Both the position numbers and the translations under genes were made by a program. Shown piece after piece: positions 24,322-34,208 of a DNA stretch of 64,000 nt. This DNA comes from Thermodesulfovibrio aggregans (GTDB lineage: Bacteria > Nitrospirota > Thermodesulfovibrionia > Thermodesulfovibrionales > Thermodesulfovibrionaceae), in the NCBI RefSeq assembly GCF_001514535.1, contig NZ_BCNO01000001.1, positions 1,197,012 to 1,261,011 of the forward strand, written 5' to 3'. Position 1 is the first letter of the stretch; every line of letters starts with the position of its first letter. The notes below the pieces were generated by a model. That model made no database searches. It saw only the letters and a program-made list of their open reading frames with translations, and was not told where the DNA came from.

Positions 24322-25302
24322 ATGCTTTTTTATTTACTCAGGCGATTCCTTTTGATGATTCCAATTCTTTTTGGTATCACCTTTATATGTTTTATCGTAA
24401 TAAATCTTGCACCTGGCTCACCTGCAAGCTTTACTGAGGAATTATCACCAAAGGCTTCTCCAGAGGCTATGGAAGCTCTTAAAAAGCTTTACGGACTTGA
24501 CAGACCAATTCATGAAAGATATTTAAACTGGCTCAGGATGGTTATTACAATGGATTTGGGAAAAAGTTTTGTCGATGGAAGACCGGTAAAAGAAAAAATT
24601 AAAGAAAGACTTCCAATTACTGTAACTCTTAATATGCTCTCACTTCTTCTTATACTTGTCGTTTCCATTCCAATTGGAGTTTACTCGGCCCTGAAACCGG
24701 GAAGCTTTTTTGACAGAGCTCTCACTGTTTTTGTATTTACCGGTTTTTCTGTGCCCACTTTCTGGATCGCTCTGCTTGCGATGATTGTTTTTGGTGTAAA
24801 TCTTGGATTGCTTCCAATTTCTGGAATTCAAAGTATTGGTGCAGAGACATTGCCATTTCACGAGAGAATAATTGATTGGATTAAACATCTTATCTTACCT
24901 GTTACAATCATGTCCTTTGCAGGCCTTGCTGGAATGTCCCGATATACCCGTTCAAGTATGCTCGAGGTTCTGAGGCAGGATTTTATAAGAACAGCAAGGG
25001 CAAAGGGATTACCTGAAAGGGTTGTGATTATGAAACATGCCTTGAGAAATGCCTTACTACCTGTTGTGACTCTCTTAGGACTCGCAATTCCTGGACTTAT
25101 TGGTGGAAGTGTTATATTTGAAAGCATTTTTTCAATTCCTGGAATGGGGCAACTTTTTTACGCTTCTGCCATGGCAAGGGATTATCCAACAATAATGGGA
25201 ATATTGTTGATAGGTGCATTATTAACGCTGATTGGAAATCTTTTAGCAGATATTGCCTATTTCATAGTTGATCCAAGAATCAGGGTTAAAGGTGATGTTT
25301 AA
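24322..25302 (+). CDS. ABC transporter permease, DppB/OppB type
   Basis: 326 residues, six transmembrane segments. It opens with [31 protein letters not shown], the canonical DppB/OppB N-terminus, and carries the inner-membrane EAA loop [31 protein letters not shown] that contacts the ATPase. These permeases import di/oligopeptides or nickel. It is paired with a DppC-type partner, but no substrate-binding protein or ATP-binding subunit lies in the window, so those must be elsewhere or shared. Confidence 0.92.
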   Translation: MLFYLLRRFLLMIPILFGITFICFIVINLAPGSPASFTEELSPKASPEAMEALKKLYGLDRPIHERYLNWLRMVITMDLGKSFVDGRPVKEKIKERLPITVTLNMLSLLLILVVSIPIGVYSALKPGSFFDRALTVFVFTGFSVPTFWIALLAMIVFGVNLGLLPISGIQSIGAETLPFHERIIDWIKHLILPVTIMSFAGLAGMSRYTRSSMLEVLRQDFIRTARAKGLPERVVIMKHALRNALLPVVTLLGLAIPGLIGGSVIFESIFSIPGMGQLFYASAMARDYPTIMGILLIGALLTLIGNLLADIAYFIVDPRIRVKGDV

Positions 25303-26134
25303 GCTGATAGTTAAACGAATTTTAAGGAATCGCCTTGCAGTTGCTGGCTTAACATTTATTGGGTTTATATTTTTTATTGCTGTTTTTGCACCTTATATTG
25401 CTCCGTATGATCCATACAAAATCAATGTTTATAAGGTTCTTGAGCCACCTTCAACTGAACATCTTTTTGGCACAGATGAGCTTGGACGGGATGTTTTTTC
25501 GAGAATTATTTTTGGGGCAAGGATTTCTCTTAAAGTAGGATTTCTTGCCATGGGTATTGCTATTTTCACTGGAACAATACTTGGTGCAATAGCAGGATAC
25601 TATGGAAGGTGGATTGATACAGTTATAATGAGAGTTGTTGATGTTATGCTCGCTTTTCCGACACTGTTTTTGATTTTAGCTGTGGTAGCTGTTCTGGAAC
25701 CAAGCATTTACATAATTATGGTAGTGATTGGTCTTACTGGATGGATGGATGTGGCAAGGCTTGTAAGAGCAGAGGTTTTATCTTTAAAGGAAAGAGAGTT
25801 TGTTCTTGCTGCAAGGGCAATTGGAGCAGGTTCTGGTAGAATTATTTTTAAACATATTCTCCCAAATGCGATTTATCCTGTTATTGTTGCTGCGACTTTT
25901 TCTGTTGGTGGAGCAATATTAATTGAAAGTGGACTTAGTTTTCTCGGTCTCGGAATTCAACCACCAGAGCCAAGCTGGGGAGGGATTTTAAGTGTTGGCA
26001 AAGACTACATTACTGTTGCATGGTGGATGAGTTTATTTCCTGGCTTATCAATATTTTTAACTGTGCTGTCCTTTAATCTTTTAGGCGAAGCATTGAGGGA
26101 TGCTCTTGATCCCAGACACTGGACAGAAGATTAA
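25295..26134 (+). CDS. ABC transporter permease, DppC/OppC type
   Basis: 279 residues from ATG 25295, which overlaps the dppB-like stop by 8 nt and has AAAGG just before it. The N-terminal cytoplasmic stretch and first helix ([37 protein letters not shown]) and the segment [24 protein letters not shown] are DppC hallmarks. The EAA loop is [24 protein letters not shown]. Substrate is probably a peptide or nickel. Its stop overlaps the convergent lpxC stop by 4 nt. Confidence 0.92.
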   Translation: MFKLIVKRILRNRLAVAGLTFIGFIFFIAVFAPYIAPYDPYKINVYKVLEPPSTEHLFGTDELGRDVFSRIIFGARISLKVGFLAMGIAIFTGTILGAIAGYYGRWIDTVIMRVVDVMLAFPTLFLILAVVAVLEPSIYIIMVVIGLTGWMDVARLVRAEVLSLKEREFVLAARAIGAGSGRIIFKHILPNAIYPVIVAATFSVGGAILIESGLSFLGLGIQPPEPSWGGILSVGKDYITVAWWMSLFPGLSIFLTVLSFNLLGEALRDALDPRHWTED

Positions 26135-27009
26135 ACAGCCTGAGTTGACAGTTGAAAATTAAAATAGGGCTCTTCCTCTAATTCGTAATATCCTGATTCA
26201 ATAAGATGCTTTAAGAAATTTATATGAGCAGTATGTCCACCTTTTTCAATTATAAAGTGTCCTTTAATTGGATACCCAACTAAAGATAAATCACCGATTG
26301 CATCAAGAATTTTATGTCTAACAAATTCATCTCTGAATCTCAGTTTCCCTCCTACAACTCCTTTTTCATCAAGTACAAGAGCATTATCAAGAGAGCCTCC
26401 ACGGGCAAAACCATTTTGAAGCAGATATTGTATATCTTTTAAAAACCCAAATGTTCTTGCAGGTGCTATCTCTCTCAGAAAGATTTGTTCGTTAATTTCA
26501 ATTGAGAGAGATTGTTCTAAAATCAAAGGATGTTCATAAAAGATTTTATAGGTTATTTTAAATCCTTTGTATGGTTTAGCTACAATTCGTGAACGAGAGC
26601 TTTCATACAAAAAAGGCTTTGTTATCTTAAATAATGGTATTGTTTTTCCCTGTTTTGCAGTTCCTGTCTTCATAATGGTTTTTGCAAATTCAAGGGCACT
26701 ACCATCAAGAACAGGAACTTCTGAGCCATCAATCTCTATGATAAGATTGGTTATTCCAAAGGCATATAGTGTGGCAAGAAGGTGTTCAACAGTTCTAATT
26801 TTTATTCCATCAATTCCTATGGTTGTTGCTAAAGATGTATCAATTACAAAAGGAAGTTTAGCCTTAACAGGAACGCCTTTGTCTGTTCTGTAAAAAACTA
26901 TACCTGTATCCCTTTGAGCAGGAATAAGCTTTATATTAATCTTTTTTCCAGTATGTATTCCTATACCAGACAGGGTTATTTCTGATTTTATTGTTTTCTG
27001 AAAAGGCAT
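26131..27009 (-). CDS. lpxC: UDP-3-O-acyl-N-acetylglucosamine deacetylase
   Basis: 292 residues from ATG 27009 (a TTG lies one codon earlier). Two LpxC domains: QKTIKSEITLSGIGIHTGKKINI at the start, the zinc ligand His in TVEHLLATL, and HKILDAIGDLSLVGYPIKGHFIIEKGGHTAH near the end with the His and Asp ligands and the catalytic His. It catalyses the committed step of lipid A synthesis, which shows that the organism makes lipopolysaccharide. No Shine-Dalgarno. TATACT lies 8 nt upstream on the minus strand, so the mRNA may be leaderless. Confidence 0.95.
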   Translation of the reverse strand: MPFQKTIKSEITLSGIGIHTGKKINIKLIPAQRDTGIVFYRTDKGVPVKAKLPFVIDTSLATTIGIDGIKIRTVEHLLATLYAFGITNLIIEIDGSEVPVLDGSALEFAKTIMKTGTAKQGKTIPLFKITKPFLYESSRSRIVAKPYKGFKITYKIFYEHPLILEQSLSIEINEQIFLREIAPARTFGFLKDIQYLLQNGFARGGSLDNALVLDEKGVVGGKLRFRDEFVRHKILDAIGDLSLVGYPIKGHFIIEKGGHTAHINFLKHLIESGYYELEEEPYFNFQLSTQAV

Positions 27010-27017
27010 CAAAGAAA

Positions 27018-27023
27018 AGTATA
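27018..27023 (-). promoter_or_regulatory. -10 box of lpxC (possibly leaderless)
   Basis: TATACT on the minus strand, 8 nt before the lpxC ATG. No recognisable ribosome site between them. Confidence 0.4.
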
Positions 27024-27117
27024 CAAAAATAATGCCAGAATAAAATTGTTGATATTATTTGCTCAATAAAAATATTAATGTGGTTAAAAAGATACAGTCA
27101 TGGAAAAAATAGAACAT

Positions 27118-28473
27118 TCAATTTACTTCTCCACCTACAACTATCTCTGGGATTCTTATTGTTGGCATTCCATCTGTTACCGGAACTCCCTGAGAATTCT
27201 TACCGCAGGTTCCAATAGAAAATCCCAGATCACTGCCAACCATATCAATACTTTTTAAGATTTCCTGCCCGGTGCCAATCAGCAGTGCACCTCTTACAGG
27301 CTCTCCAATCATACCTTTTTCTATAAGATATCCTTCTTGAACCTCAAAAACAAACTCTCCATTAACAGTATTAACCTGTCCACCGCCCATTTTCTTAACA
27401 AAGAGCCCTTTGTCAACAGAGCGGATTATTTCTTCTGGAGAGTGTTTTCCGGGTGCAATAAAAGTATTACTCATTCTAGGGATCGGATAGTGTTCATAGG
27501 ATTGTCTTCTTCCATTTCCTGTTGATGGCTTGCCTTCTTTCAAGGCAGTATATCTGTCATAAAGATAGTTAACAAGAACACCTTTTTCAATTAAAATTGT
27601 TTTCTGAGAGGGTGTTCCTTCATCATCAAAAACATAGGATCCTCTCATATTGGGAAGTGTGGGATCATCCACCACTGTTATTAATTCTGAGGCTATTTTT
27701 TCACCGATTTTTTCACTATAAACTGAAAGACCTTCCTGAACAAGGTCTGCTTCAAGTCCGTGCCCTACTGCTTCATGTATCATTGTTCCGCCTGCTTCTG
27801 AGGAAATTACAACAGGCATTCTTCCTCCCTGTATGCGCCTTGCCTTAAGCATCATAAGTGCTCTCTTTGCTGCTTTAAGGGCAATATCTTCCGGCGAAAT
27901 TTCTTCAAAAAGTTCGGTTCCTTTTAATCCTCCTACTGCTTCATATCCTGTCTGAATAATTCCATTTTCAGAGGCTACAATTTGGACTAAAAAGAGTGTT
28001 TGAACTCTCTTTTCCTCAGTAAAATTTCCGAGTGAATTAGCTATTTTAATACTCTGAATAGTATCAGCATATAAGACTTTTACTTGTTTGATCTTTGTGC
28101 TTTCCTTCCATGATACTTCATTAGCTCTTTTTATAAAACCTGTCTTTTCTGATATGGTGATACTGTCTGGATTATTTTTTATAAAAAATTGAGTTGTTGG
28201 ATTAACTTTTTTCAAGTTGATGTTTTTACTTGAATAGTTGCTTTTTAATGAAGAAATTAGTTCCTCAATTCCATTTTTTGTTAAATCGTTTGTATAGGCA
28301 TAATATATTTTTCCTTCTTTAATTACTCTAACTCCCAATCCTTTATCAAAAACTGAAGAACACTTTTGGACTTTATTTTCTTCCATCTGAAGTTGAGTTG
28401 TATTTTTTTCTTCAAGGAATACATCAACATAATCACCGTCTAACTTAGTCAATATATCACTGAACAAATCCAT
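27118..28473 (-). CDS. tldD: TldD-family metalloprotease
   Basis: 451 residues from ATG 28473, with AGGAGG 5 nt before it. The metal-binding motif HEAVGHGLEADLV is of the TldD HExxxH type; the following GSYVFDDEGTPSQKTILIEKGVLVNYLYDR and the C-terminal GTCGKNSQGVPVTDGMPTIRIPEIVVGG are TldD hallmarks. TldD works with TldE (PmbA) to degrade unfolded or modified peptides. No tldE partner is in the window. It is a single gene facing away from ileS. Confidence 0.92.
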   Translation of the reverse strand: MDLFSDILTKLDGDYVDVFLEEKNTTQLQMEENKVQKCSSVFDKGLGVRVIKEGKIYYAYTNDLTKNGIEELISSLKSNYSSKNINLKKVNPTTQFFIKNNPDSITISEKTGFIKRANEVSWKESTKIKQVKVLYADTIQSIKIANSLGNFTEEKRVQTLFLVQIVASENGIIQTGYEAVGGLKGTELFEEISPEDIALKAAKRALMMLKARRIQGGRMPVVISSEAGGTMIHEAVGHGLEADLVQEGLSVYSEKIGEKIASELITVVDDPTLPNMRGSYVFDDEGTPSQKTILIEKGVLVNYLYDRYTALKEGKPSTGNGRRQSYEHYPIPRMSNTFIAPGKHSPEEIIRSVDKGLFVKKMGGGQVNTVNGEFVFEVQEGYLIEKGMIGEPVRGALLIGTGQEILKSIDMVGSDLGFSIGTCGKNSQGVPVTDGMPTIRIPEIVVGGEVN

Positions 28474-28587
28474 CAATGCCTCCTTGTTTTGTTATTTTTC
28501 TAATATATCATTTTTTAGCAAAGTTCTAATATTTTGTTAAAATCATCATGGCTACTTTAGAGTTTGAATTTTGATAAACTATTGTGG

Positions 28588-28593
28588 TATTCT
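28588..28593 (+). promoter_or_regulatory. Extended -10 box of the ileS operon (leaderless)
   Basis: TGG-TATTCT, 7 nt before ATG 28601; a TTGAAT at 28564-28569 lies 18 nt upstream as a possible -35. No Shine-Dalgarno. Confidence 0.5.
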
Positions 28594-28600
28594 TTATTTT

Positions 28601-31348
28601 ATGCTTAAGGATTACAAGGATACTCTTAACTTACCTCAGACAGAATTTCCTATGAAGGCGAATCTCGCTGAAAGGGAACCTGCTATTTTAAGGTTCTGGA
28701 AAGAAAACAGAATATATGAAAAACTTCAGGAGAAAAACAAAAACACAGGAGGAAGATGTTTTATTCTTCATGATGGTCCTCCCTATGCTAATGGTCATAT
28801 TCATATCGGGCACGCATTGAATAAAATACTTAAAGATATAATTGTCAAATATCACTCAATGCTTGGACAGTACTGTCCCTTTGTTCCAGGATGGGATTGT
28901 CATGGACTGCCAATTGAGCTACAGGTAGATAAATCACTTGGCAAAGAAAAGGAAAGTATAGATATTTTTAAAAAGCGTCAGCTTTGCAGAGAATATGCTG
29001 AAAAATTTATCAATATTCAGAGAGAAGAGTTTATTCGTCTTGGAGTTTTTGGTTACTGGGATACTCCCTACATCACCATGTCCAATGACTATGAAGCAAC
29101 AATTGTAAGAGAGTTCCTCACATTTGTTAAAAATGGTTATGTTTACAGAGGTAAAAAACCTGTTTACTGGTGTCCTTCCTGTGTAACAGCTCTGGCTGAC
29201 GCAGAGGTTGAGTATGCTGATAAAGAGTCTCCGTCAGTTTTTGTTGCCTTTGAGGTAATTGATAAAGAAAGATTACCAGTTGAAGATTTGCCAGTATACA
29301 TTGTAATATGGACAACAACTCCCTGGACTTTACCTGCCAATTTAGCACTGGCAGTACATCCAGATTTTGATTATGTGGGATTGAAAAGCCCAAAGGGTGT
29401 TTTAATAGTAGTTAAAGAAGCTATCAAGAATTTAAAAGACAAAGTTGAAATAGATGAGTCACCTCTTTTTGAGATTAAAGGTAAAGAGCTTGAGGGTATA
29501 AAAGCAAAGCATCCATTTATTGACAGAATCTCAGAGGTTGTGGTTGCTGACTTTGTTGAAACTGGTGAAGGAACAGGTGTTGTTCATATCGCTCCAGGAC
29601 ATGGTGAGGAAGACTATGAAGTTGGATTGAAATACGGGCTTGAAATATATGCACCTGTTGATGATAGAGGAAGATTCACAGATGATGTCCCTTATTTTGC
29701 AGGTGAGAATGTTTTTAAAGCGAATAAGGCAATAATAGAGCACATGAAAGAAAATGGCTCACTGCTCTGGCATGGCAGTATTACTCACTCTTATCCCCAT
29801 TGCTGGAGATGTAAAAAGCCCATAATATTCAGAGCAACAACTCAGTGGTTTATTTCAATGACCCATGGTGACCTCCGTAAGCGAGCTCTTCAGGAGATAG
29901 ATAAAGTAAGATGGATTCCTTCATGGGGTAGAGAAAGAATTTACTCAATGGTTGAGAGAAGGCCAGATTGGTGTCTTTCCCGTCAGAGAGCATGGGGAGT
30001 TCCGATTACGTTATTTGTCTGTAAAAAATGTGGCTATGTAGTTAAGGATGAAAAATTATTTGATAAAATTTGCGAACTTGTTGAGCAGGAAGGCTCTGAT
30101 GTCTGGTTTAAACTGAATTTAGAAGATTTACTTCCCGATTATTCATGTCCAGAGTGTGGTTCAAAGGATTTTCAAAAGGAAAAAGATATTCTTGATGTAT
30201 GGTTTGACTCAGGAGTAAGTCATGCTGCAGTTCTTGAGAGAGATCCAAGACTCAGCTGGCCTGCTGATATGTATCTTGAGGGAAGTGATCAGCATAGGGG
30301 ATGGTTCCAGAGTTCTTTGATTGCCTCGCTGGGAAATAAAGGGAAAGCACCTTATAAGATTGTTCTTACTCATGGATTTACAGTTGATGGACAGGGTAGA
30401 AAAATGTCCAAGTCACTGGGAAATGTAATAGCTCCACAGGAGATTATAAAAACTAATGGTGCTGATATTGTAAGACTGTGGGTTTCAGCAGAAGATTACA
30501 GGGATGACATAAAGCTTTCACAGGAAATTTTATCAAGACTTACAGAGGCATACAGAAAAATTAGAAACACATTGAGATATCTTCTTGGCAATATCTATGA
30601 CTATGATGGCAGAGACTATTCAGCCTATCTTCTTGAGATAGATAGATGGGCAATGATGAGACTTCAAAAACTAATTAAAAAAGTAAGAGCAGCTTATGAA
30701 GATTTTGAGTTTCATCAGGTATTTCATGCAGTTCATAACTTCTGTGTTACTGATATGAGCGCCTTTTATCTTGATATTTTAAAAGACAGGCTCTATACAT
30801 TTAAATCTGACTCCCTGGAAAGAAGGGCAGCACAATGGGTTTTATATAACATAGCAGAGTCTCTTATTAAACTGATTGCTCCAATTCTCTCATTTACAGC
30901 AGAAGAGGCATGGCAACATCTTCCATTTAAGAAAACTGAAAGCGTATTTTTAGAAAAAATGCCTGAGATAGAGGAGAGTTTTATAGATGAGAATCTTCAG
31001 CTCAGATGGGATAAATTGATTGAGATAAGGGATGAGGTTAATAGAGCTCTTGAGGTAAAAAGAAAGGAAAAATTCATAGGAAACTCTCTTGAAGCCAAGA
31101 TAATACTATTTGTCAATGAAAAATTGAAGAGTTTTTTGGAATCCTATTATGATTTTTTACCAGCTCTATTTATTGTTTCCCAGGTAGAGTTAAAGAAATT
31201 AGAATCTACAGACACTGAATTTACTGTTACAGTGGAAAAGGCTGAAGGAGAGAAATGTCAGCGCTGTTGGAATTATTCTCCTATGGTTGGGAAACTCGAA
31301 GTTGCTGATGTATGCCAAAGATGTTATCATGTTCTCAAAAGTTCCTAA
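28601..31348 (+). CDS. ileS: Isoleucyl-tRNA synthetase
   Basis: 915 residues from ATG 28601, giving the usual start MLKDYKDTLNLPQTEFPMKANL; the TTG ten codons earlier lies upstream of the -10 box. Class I signatures: PPYANGHIHIGH and KMSKS (in GRKMSKSLGN). The editing domain lies between them. The C-terminal zinc finger CQRCWNYSP...VADVCQRCYHVL is present. It charges tRNA-Ile in the cytoplasm. It starts a long series of overlapping genes beginning with lspA, a common pairing. Confidence 0.97.
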   Translation: MLKDYKDTLNLPQTEFPMKANLAEREPAILRFWKENRIYEKLQEKNKNTGGRCFILHDGPPYANGHIHIGHALNKILKDIIVKYHSMLGQYCPFVPGWDCHGLPIELQVDKSLGKEKESIDIFKKRQLCREYAEKFINIQREEFIRLGVFGYWDTPYITMSNDYEATIVREFLTFVKNGYVYRGKKPVYWCPSCVTALADAEVEYADKESPSVFVAFEVIDKERLPVEDLPVYIVIWTTTPWTLPANLALAVHPDFDYVGLKSPKGVLIVVKEAIKNLKDKVEIDESPLFEIKGKELEGIKAKHPFIDRISEVVVADFVETGEGTGVVHIAPGHGEEDYEVGLKYGLEIYAPVDDRGRFTDDVPYFAGENVFKANKAIIEHMKENGSLLWHGSITHSYPHCWRCKKPIIFRATTQWFISMTHGDLRKRALQEIDKVRWIPSWGRERIYSMVERRPDWCLSRQRAWGVPITLFVCKKCGYVVKDEKLFDKICELVEQEGSDVWFKLNLEDLLPDYSCPECGSKDFQKEKDILDVWFDSGVSHAAVLERDPRLSWPADMYLEGSDQHRGWFQSSLIASLGNKGKAPYKIVLTHGFTVDGQGRKMSKSLGNVIAPQEIIKTNGADIVRLWVSAEDYRDDIKLSQEILSRLTEAYRKIRNTLRYLLGNIYDYDGRDYSAYLLEIDRWAMMRLQKLIKKVRAAYEDFEFHQVFHAVHNFCVTDMSAFYLDILKDRLYTFKSDSLERRAAQWVLYNIAESLIKLIAPILSFTAEEAWQHLPFKKTESVFLEKMPEIEESFIDENLQLRWDKLIEIRDEVNRALEVKRKEKFIGNSLEAKIILFVNEKLKSFLESYYDFLPALFIVSQVELKKLESTDTEFTVTVEKAEGEKCQRCWNYSPMVGKLEVADVCQRCYHVLKSS

Positions 31349-31772
31349 GGCTCTGGTTTTAATTTTACCTGTTCTTATATTTGATCAACTTACAAAATAT
31401 CTTGCCATTAAGTTTTTAGCTCCATCTGGAGTAGTTAAGATCTTGCCTTTTTTTAATCTGGTTTATGTTGAAAATACAGGCACAGCCTTTGGAATGTTTA
31501 AATTTTTAAGTAATGAAATTTTTATTTTAATAGCTTTAGGTGCTACAGTGTTTCTTATTTATATGCATATTAAGGATCCTCAAAACTGGTTTATTTACTC
31601 ACTTTTAGTTGCAGGAGCACTGGGAAATACTATTGATAGGATTATTTATGGTCATGTGATAGATTTTATAGACCTTCATCTGAGAGAGTTTCACTGGCCT
31701 GCTTTTAATGTAGCTGACTCAGCTATAACCATAGGAATTGTTCTTTTTCTTTACAAGAACCTGAAAAAATGA
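31329..31772 (+). CDS. lspA: Lipoprotein signal peptidase (signal peptidase II)
   Basis: 147 residues from ATG 31329, which overlaps the last 20 nt of ileS; an earlier in-frame start would add non-homologous residues. Four transmembrane segments with the conserved LIFDQLTKYLA, VYVENTGTAFGMF, AGALGNTIDRIIYGHVIDFIDLH and WPAFNVADSAITIG. The two catalytic Asp are in the last two blocks. It cleaves lipoprotein signal peptides in the inner membrane, matching the lipoproteins encoded in this window (RND adaptor, M48 protease). Confidence 0.95.
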   Translation: MFSKVPKALVLILPVLIFDQLTKYLAIKFLAPSGVVKILPFFNLVYVENTGTAFGMFKFLSNEIFILIALGATVFLIYMHIKDPQNWFIYSLLVAGALGNTIDRIIYGHVIDFIDLHLREFHWPAFNVADSAITIGIVLFLYKNLKK

Positions 31773-32176
31773 AAGTTTTTACCTATTCTGAAAAAGAAAC
31801 AAAGATTTTAGGTAAAATGCTTGGAAGTTTTGTGCAAAAAGAGGGAATAAAAGTCATAGCTCTTTATGGAGAGATGGGAGCAGGTAAAACCGTTCTTACA
31901 AAAGGAATTGCTTCTGCCTTTGGAATAGATGAGAAAAATATTGCAAGCTCAAGTTTTGTGATAGTTTCTCACTATCCAGAATTTGATTTCTGTCATATTG
32001 ACCTTTACAGACTTGATAATTTAAAGGATGAGGATATTGATTTATGGGAATACTTTGACAGTTGTACCTGTGTTATAGAATGGGCTGAGAGACTGAGTGA
32101 AATACCCGAAAATACTTTAAAAATTAAAATAGATTTGGTTACAGAGACAACAAGAGTTTTTAATATGGAGATGTAA
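31769..32176 (+). CDS. tsaE: tRNA threonylcarbamoyladenosine biosynthesis ATPase TsaE
   Basis: 135 residues, normal for TsaE. P-loop GEMGAGKTVLTKGIASAFGI, then the family pattern SSSFVIVSHYP and FCHIDLYRLDN, then CVIEWAERL. It works with TsaB, TsaC and TsaD to make t6A on ANN-decoding tRNAs. The start overlaps the lspA stop (ATGA) and the next gene starts directly after its stop. Confidence 0.94.
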   Translation: MKVFTYSEKETKILGKMLGSFVQKEGIKVIALYGEMGAGKTVLTKGIASAFGIDEKNIASSSFVIVSHYPEFDFCHIDLYRLDNLKDEDIDLWEYFDSCTCVIEWAERLSEIPENTLKIKIDLVTETTRVFNMEM

Positions 32177-33028
32177 ATGTTTAAAAAGCTTTCAATTCTT
32201 TATAAAGAGAATGATAATTCGGCTCTTGAAACAGCTATTAAAGTTCAGGATTGGCTGAAAAATAAAGATGCAGAATGCATAATTTTTCACTCCGTTGGAG
32301 TTTTATCCAGTTTCAGTCATTCAGAAATAATGGCAATTCAGAACTCTGATACGGTCATTGTTCTTGGTGGAGATGGCACAATGCTCAGTGCTTCAAGACT
32401 TATTGGCGGGAAAAAAGTTCCAATAATTGGAATCAATATGGGTAAGCTTGGATTCATAACAGAGATTTCAAGAATTGATTTATTTGAAACTCTGGAACAG
32501 ATATTTTCAGGTAATTATGAGATAGAAGAAAGAAGTATGATAAATGCCAAGATTCTGAGAGATGAAAAAATAATAAACGAATATCTTGGTCTCAATGACA
32601 TTGTAATTGGTAAGGGTATAATGGCAAAAATTTCAGATTTTGATTTATTTATAAATAATCTTTATGTTTCAACAATAAAAGCTGATGGAGTAATAATATC
32701 TACCCCAACAGGCTCAACAGCTTATAATCTCTCTGCAGGAGGTCCTATTCTTTATCCTACACTAAAAGGCTTAGTATTTACCCCAATCTGTCCCCATACT
32801 CTAACTGTTAGACCTATTGTTTTACCCGATGATTTTATAATTGATGTAGTTATATCTACCCATGGGAAGGACATTTTTTTAACAGTAGATGGTCAGATCG
32901 GATTTCCTTTGCAGAAAAATGATAGAGTGAGATGTAGAATTGCTGAGGAAAAAACTTATCTGATAGCACCAGTTGGCAGAGATTATTTTAAGATTTTAAG
33001 AGACAAACTAAGATGGGGCGAGAGATAG
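32177..33028 (+). CDS. nadK: NAD kinase
   Basis: 283 residues. NAD kinase signatures: TVIVLGGDGTMLSASR (GGDGT motif), GINMGKLGFITEI, the SDFDLFINN region, and DGVIISTPTGSTAYNLSAGGPILYPTLKGLVFTPICPH. It phosphorylates NAD to NADP in the cytoplasm. It begins immediately after the tsaE stop and overlaps the following glycosylase gene by 16 nt. Confidence 0.96.
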   Translation: MFKKLSILYKENDNSALETAIKVQDWLKNKDAECIIFHSVGVLSSFSHSEIMAIQNSDTVIVLGGDGTMLSASRLIGGKKVPIIGINMGKLGFITEISRIDLFETLEQIFSGNYEIEERSMINAKILRDEKIINEYLGLNDIVIGKGIMAKISDFDLFINNLYVSTIKADGVIISTPTGSTAYNLSAGGPILYPTLKGLVFTPICPHTLTVRPIVLPDDFIIDVVISTHGKDIFLTVDGQIGFPLQKNDRVRCRIAEEKTYLIAPVGRDYFKILRDKLRWGER

Positions 33029-33726
33029 ACAAAGTAGTTGAGATACTCAATTTTTATAAAAATCTTGGATTTAAAGATTTACCTGAACAGTTCATTAATT
33101 CTTTACTGGAAAGACAATCACTAAACGTTTTAGCTTCAGATTATGATACATCTTCAGACCAAGAAAAACTCTCAATTGAAAAATTGAATGAACAAATCAG
33201 GAACTGCAAAAAATGTCCTCTGAGTAATTCAAGAACAAATCCTGTATGTGGTGAAGGTAGTATTACAGCAAAACTTATGTTTGTTGGTGAAGCTCCGGGT
33301 GTTGATGAGGATTTGCAGGGAAGACCTTTTGTGGGTGAGGCTGGTAAACTCTTAACAAGCCTTATTGAAAAAATGGGTTTTAAAAGGGAGGAGGTTTATA
33401 TAACAAATACAGTGAAATGCCATCCTCCAATGAATAGAGATCCCTTTGAAACTGAAATATCTTCATGCTTTGAATATTTAAAAAAAGAAATTAAAATAGT
33501 TCTACCAAAAGTTATTATGACTCTCGGTAAAGTTGCAACATATACTTTAATGGGAATGCATGGGAAGCTTAAGGATTTACAGATATCTAAAATAAGAGGA
33601 AAGGTTTTCTTTTACGAGCAGATTCCTGTTATTCCCACATTTCATCCAGCTTATTTACTAAGAAACAGAAAAGACAAATGGCTTACATGGAATGATGCAC
33701 AAGAAGCTCTAAGGAGGCTTAAATGA
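33013..33726 (+). CDS. Uracil-DNA glycosylase, family 4 (iron-sulfur type)
   Basis: 237 residues. The core holds CKKCPLSNSRTNPVCGEG (first Cys pair), LMFVGEAPGVDEDLQGRPFVGEAGKLL (catalytic GEAPG loop), VYITNTVKCHPPMNRDP with a further Cys and a fourth Cys in EISSCFEYL, and HPAYLLRN near the end. Four Cys bind a 4Fe-4S cluster in this family, which is typical of thermophiles and removes uracil from DNA arising by cytosine deamination. It has a 60-residue N-terminal extension before the first Cys. Overlaps nadK and the HIT gene. Confidence 0.93.
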   Translation: MGREIDKVVEILNFYKNLGFKDLPEQFINSLLERQSLNVLASDYDTSSDQEKLSIEKLNEQIRNCKKCPLSNSRTNPVCGEGSITAKLMFVGEAPGVDEDLQGRPFVGEAGKLLTSLIEKMGFKREEVYITNTVKCHPPMNRDPFETEISSCFEYLKKEIKIVLPKVIMTLGKVATYTLMGMHGKLKDLQISKIRGKVFFYEQIPVIPTFHPAYLLRNRKDKWLTWNDAQEALRRLK

Positions 33727-34208
33727 AAGTTTTATGGGCACCATGGAGGATTGAGTATATACTCGGGCAGAAAGAAAAGGGGTGTATATTCTGTGATAAA
33801 CCCAAAGAGGACAGAGACAGAGATAATCTTATTCTTTACAGAGGCAAACTTTCTTTTATTATCATGAATAAATATCCTTACAGTTCAGGACATCTCATGG
33901 TAGTACCGTACAGGCATGTGCACAGTCTTGAAGAACTGAATAAAGAGGAACTTACAGAATGCATGGTTCTTACTGTTAAATGTCTGAAGTGTCTCAAAAA
34001 AGTAATGCATCCAGATGGATTCAATGTAGGACTCAATATTGGAGTAGTGGCTTCTGCAAGTATTGATGAACATCTTCACTGGCATATTGTACCACGCTGG
34101 GCAGGAGATGTTGGATTTATGACAATACTTGATGACATAAGAGTGGTACCAGAACACATCCTTGCAACCTATGACAAACTTTATCCATGCTTTAAGGAGG
34201 AAGAATAA
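33723..34208 (+). CDS. HIT-family nucleotide hydrolase or phosphorylase
   Basis: 161 residues. GCIFCDKPKEDRD at the start with a zinc-type Cys pair, SGHLMVVPYRHV in the middle, and the histidine triad HLHWHIVPRW at the catalytic site (residues about 119-128). This is the Ap4A phosphorylase-like bacterial HIT group that splits dinucleoside polyphosphates. The start overlaps the glycosylase stop (ATGA) and its stop overlaps the gmhA start by one base. Confidence 0.92.
   Translation: MKVLWAPWRIEYILGQKEKGCIFCDKPKEDRDRDNLILYRGKLSFIIMNKYPYSSGHLMVVPYRHVHSLEELNKEELTECMVLTVKCLKCLKKVMHPDGFNVGLNIGVVASASIDEHLHWHIVPRWAGDVGFMTILDDIRVVPEHILATYDKLYPCFKEEE

Noticed and set aside
28474-28600. T-box leader before ileS
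   Set aside because: The gap is 127 nt, lacks the conserved T-box sequence and hairpins, and the -10 box lies 7 nt before the start codon, leaving no room for a leader.
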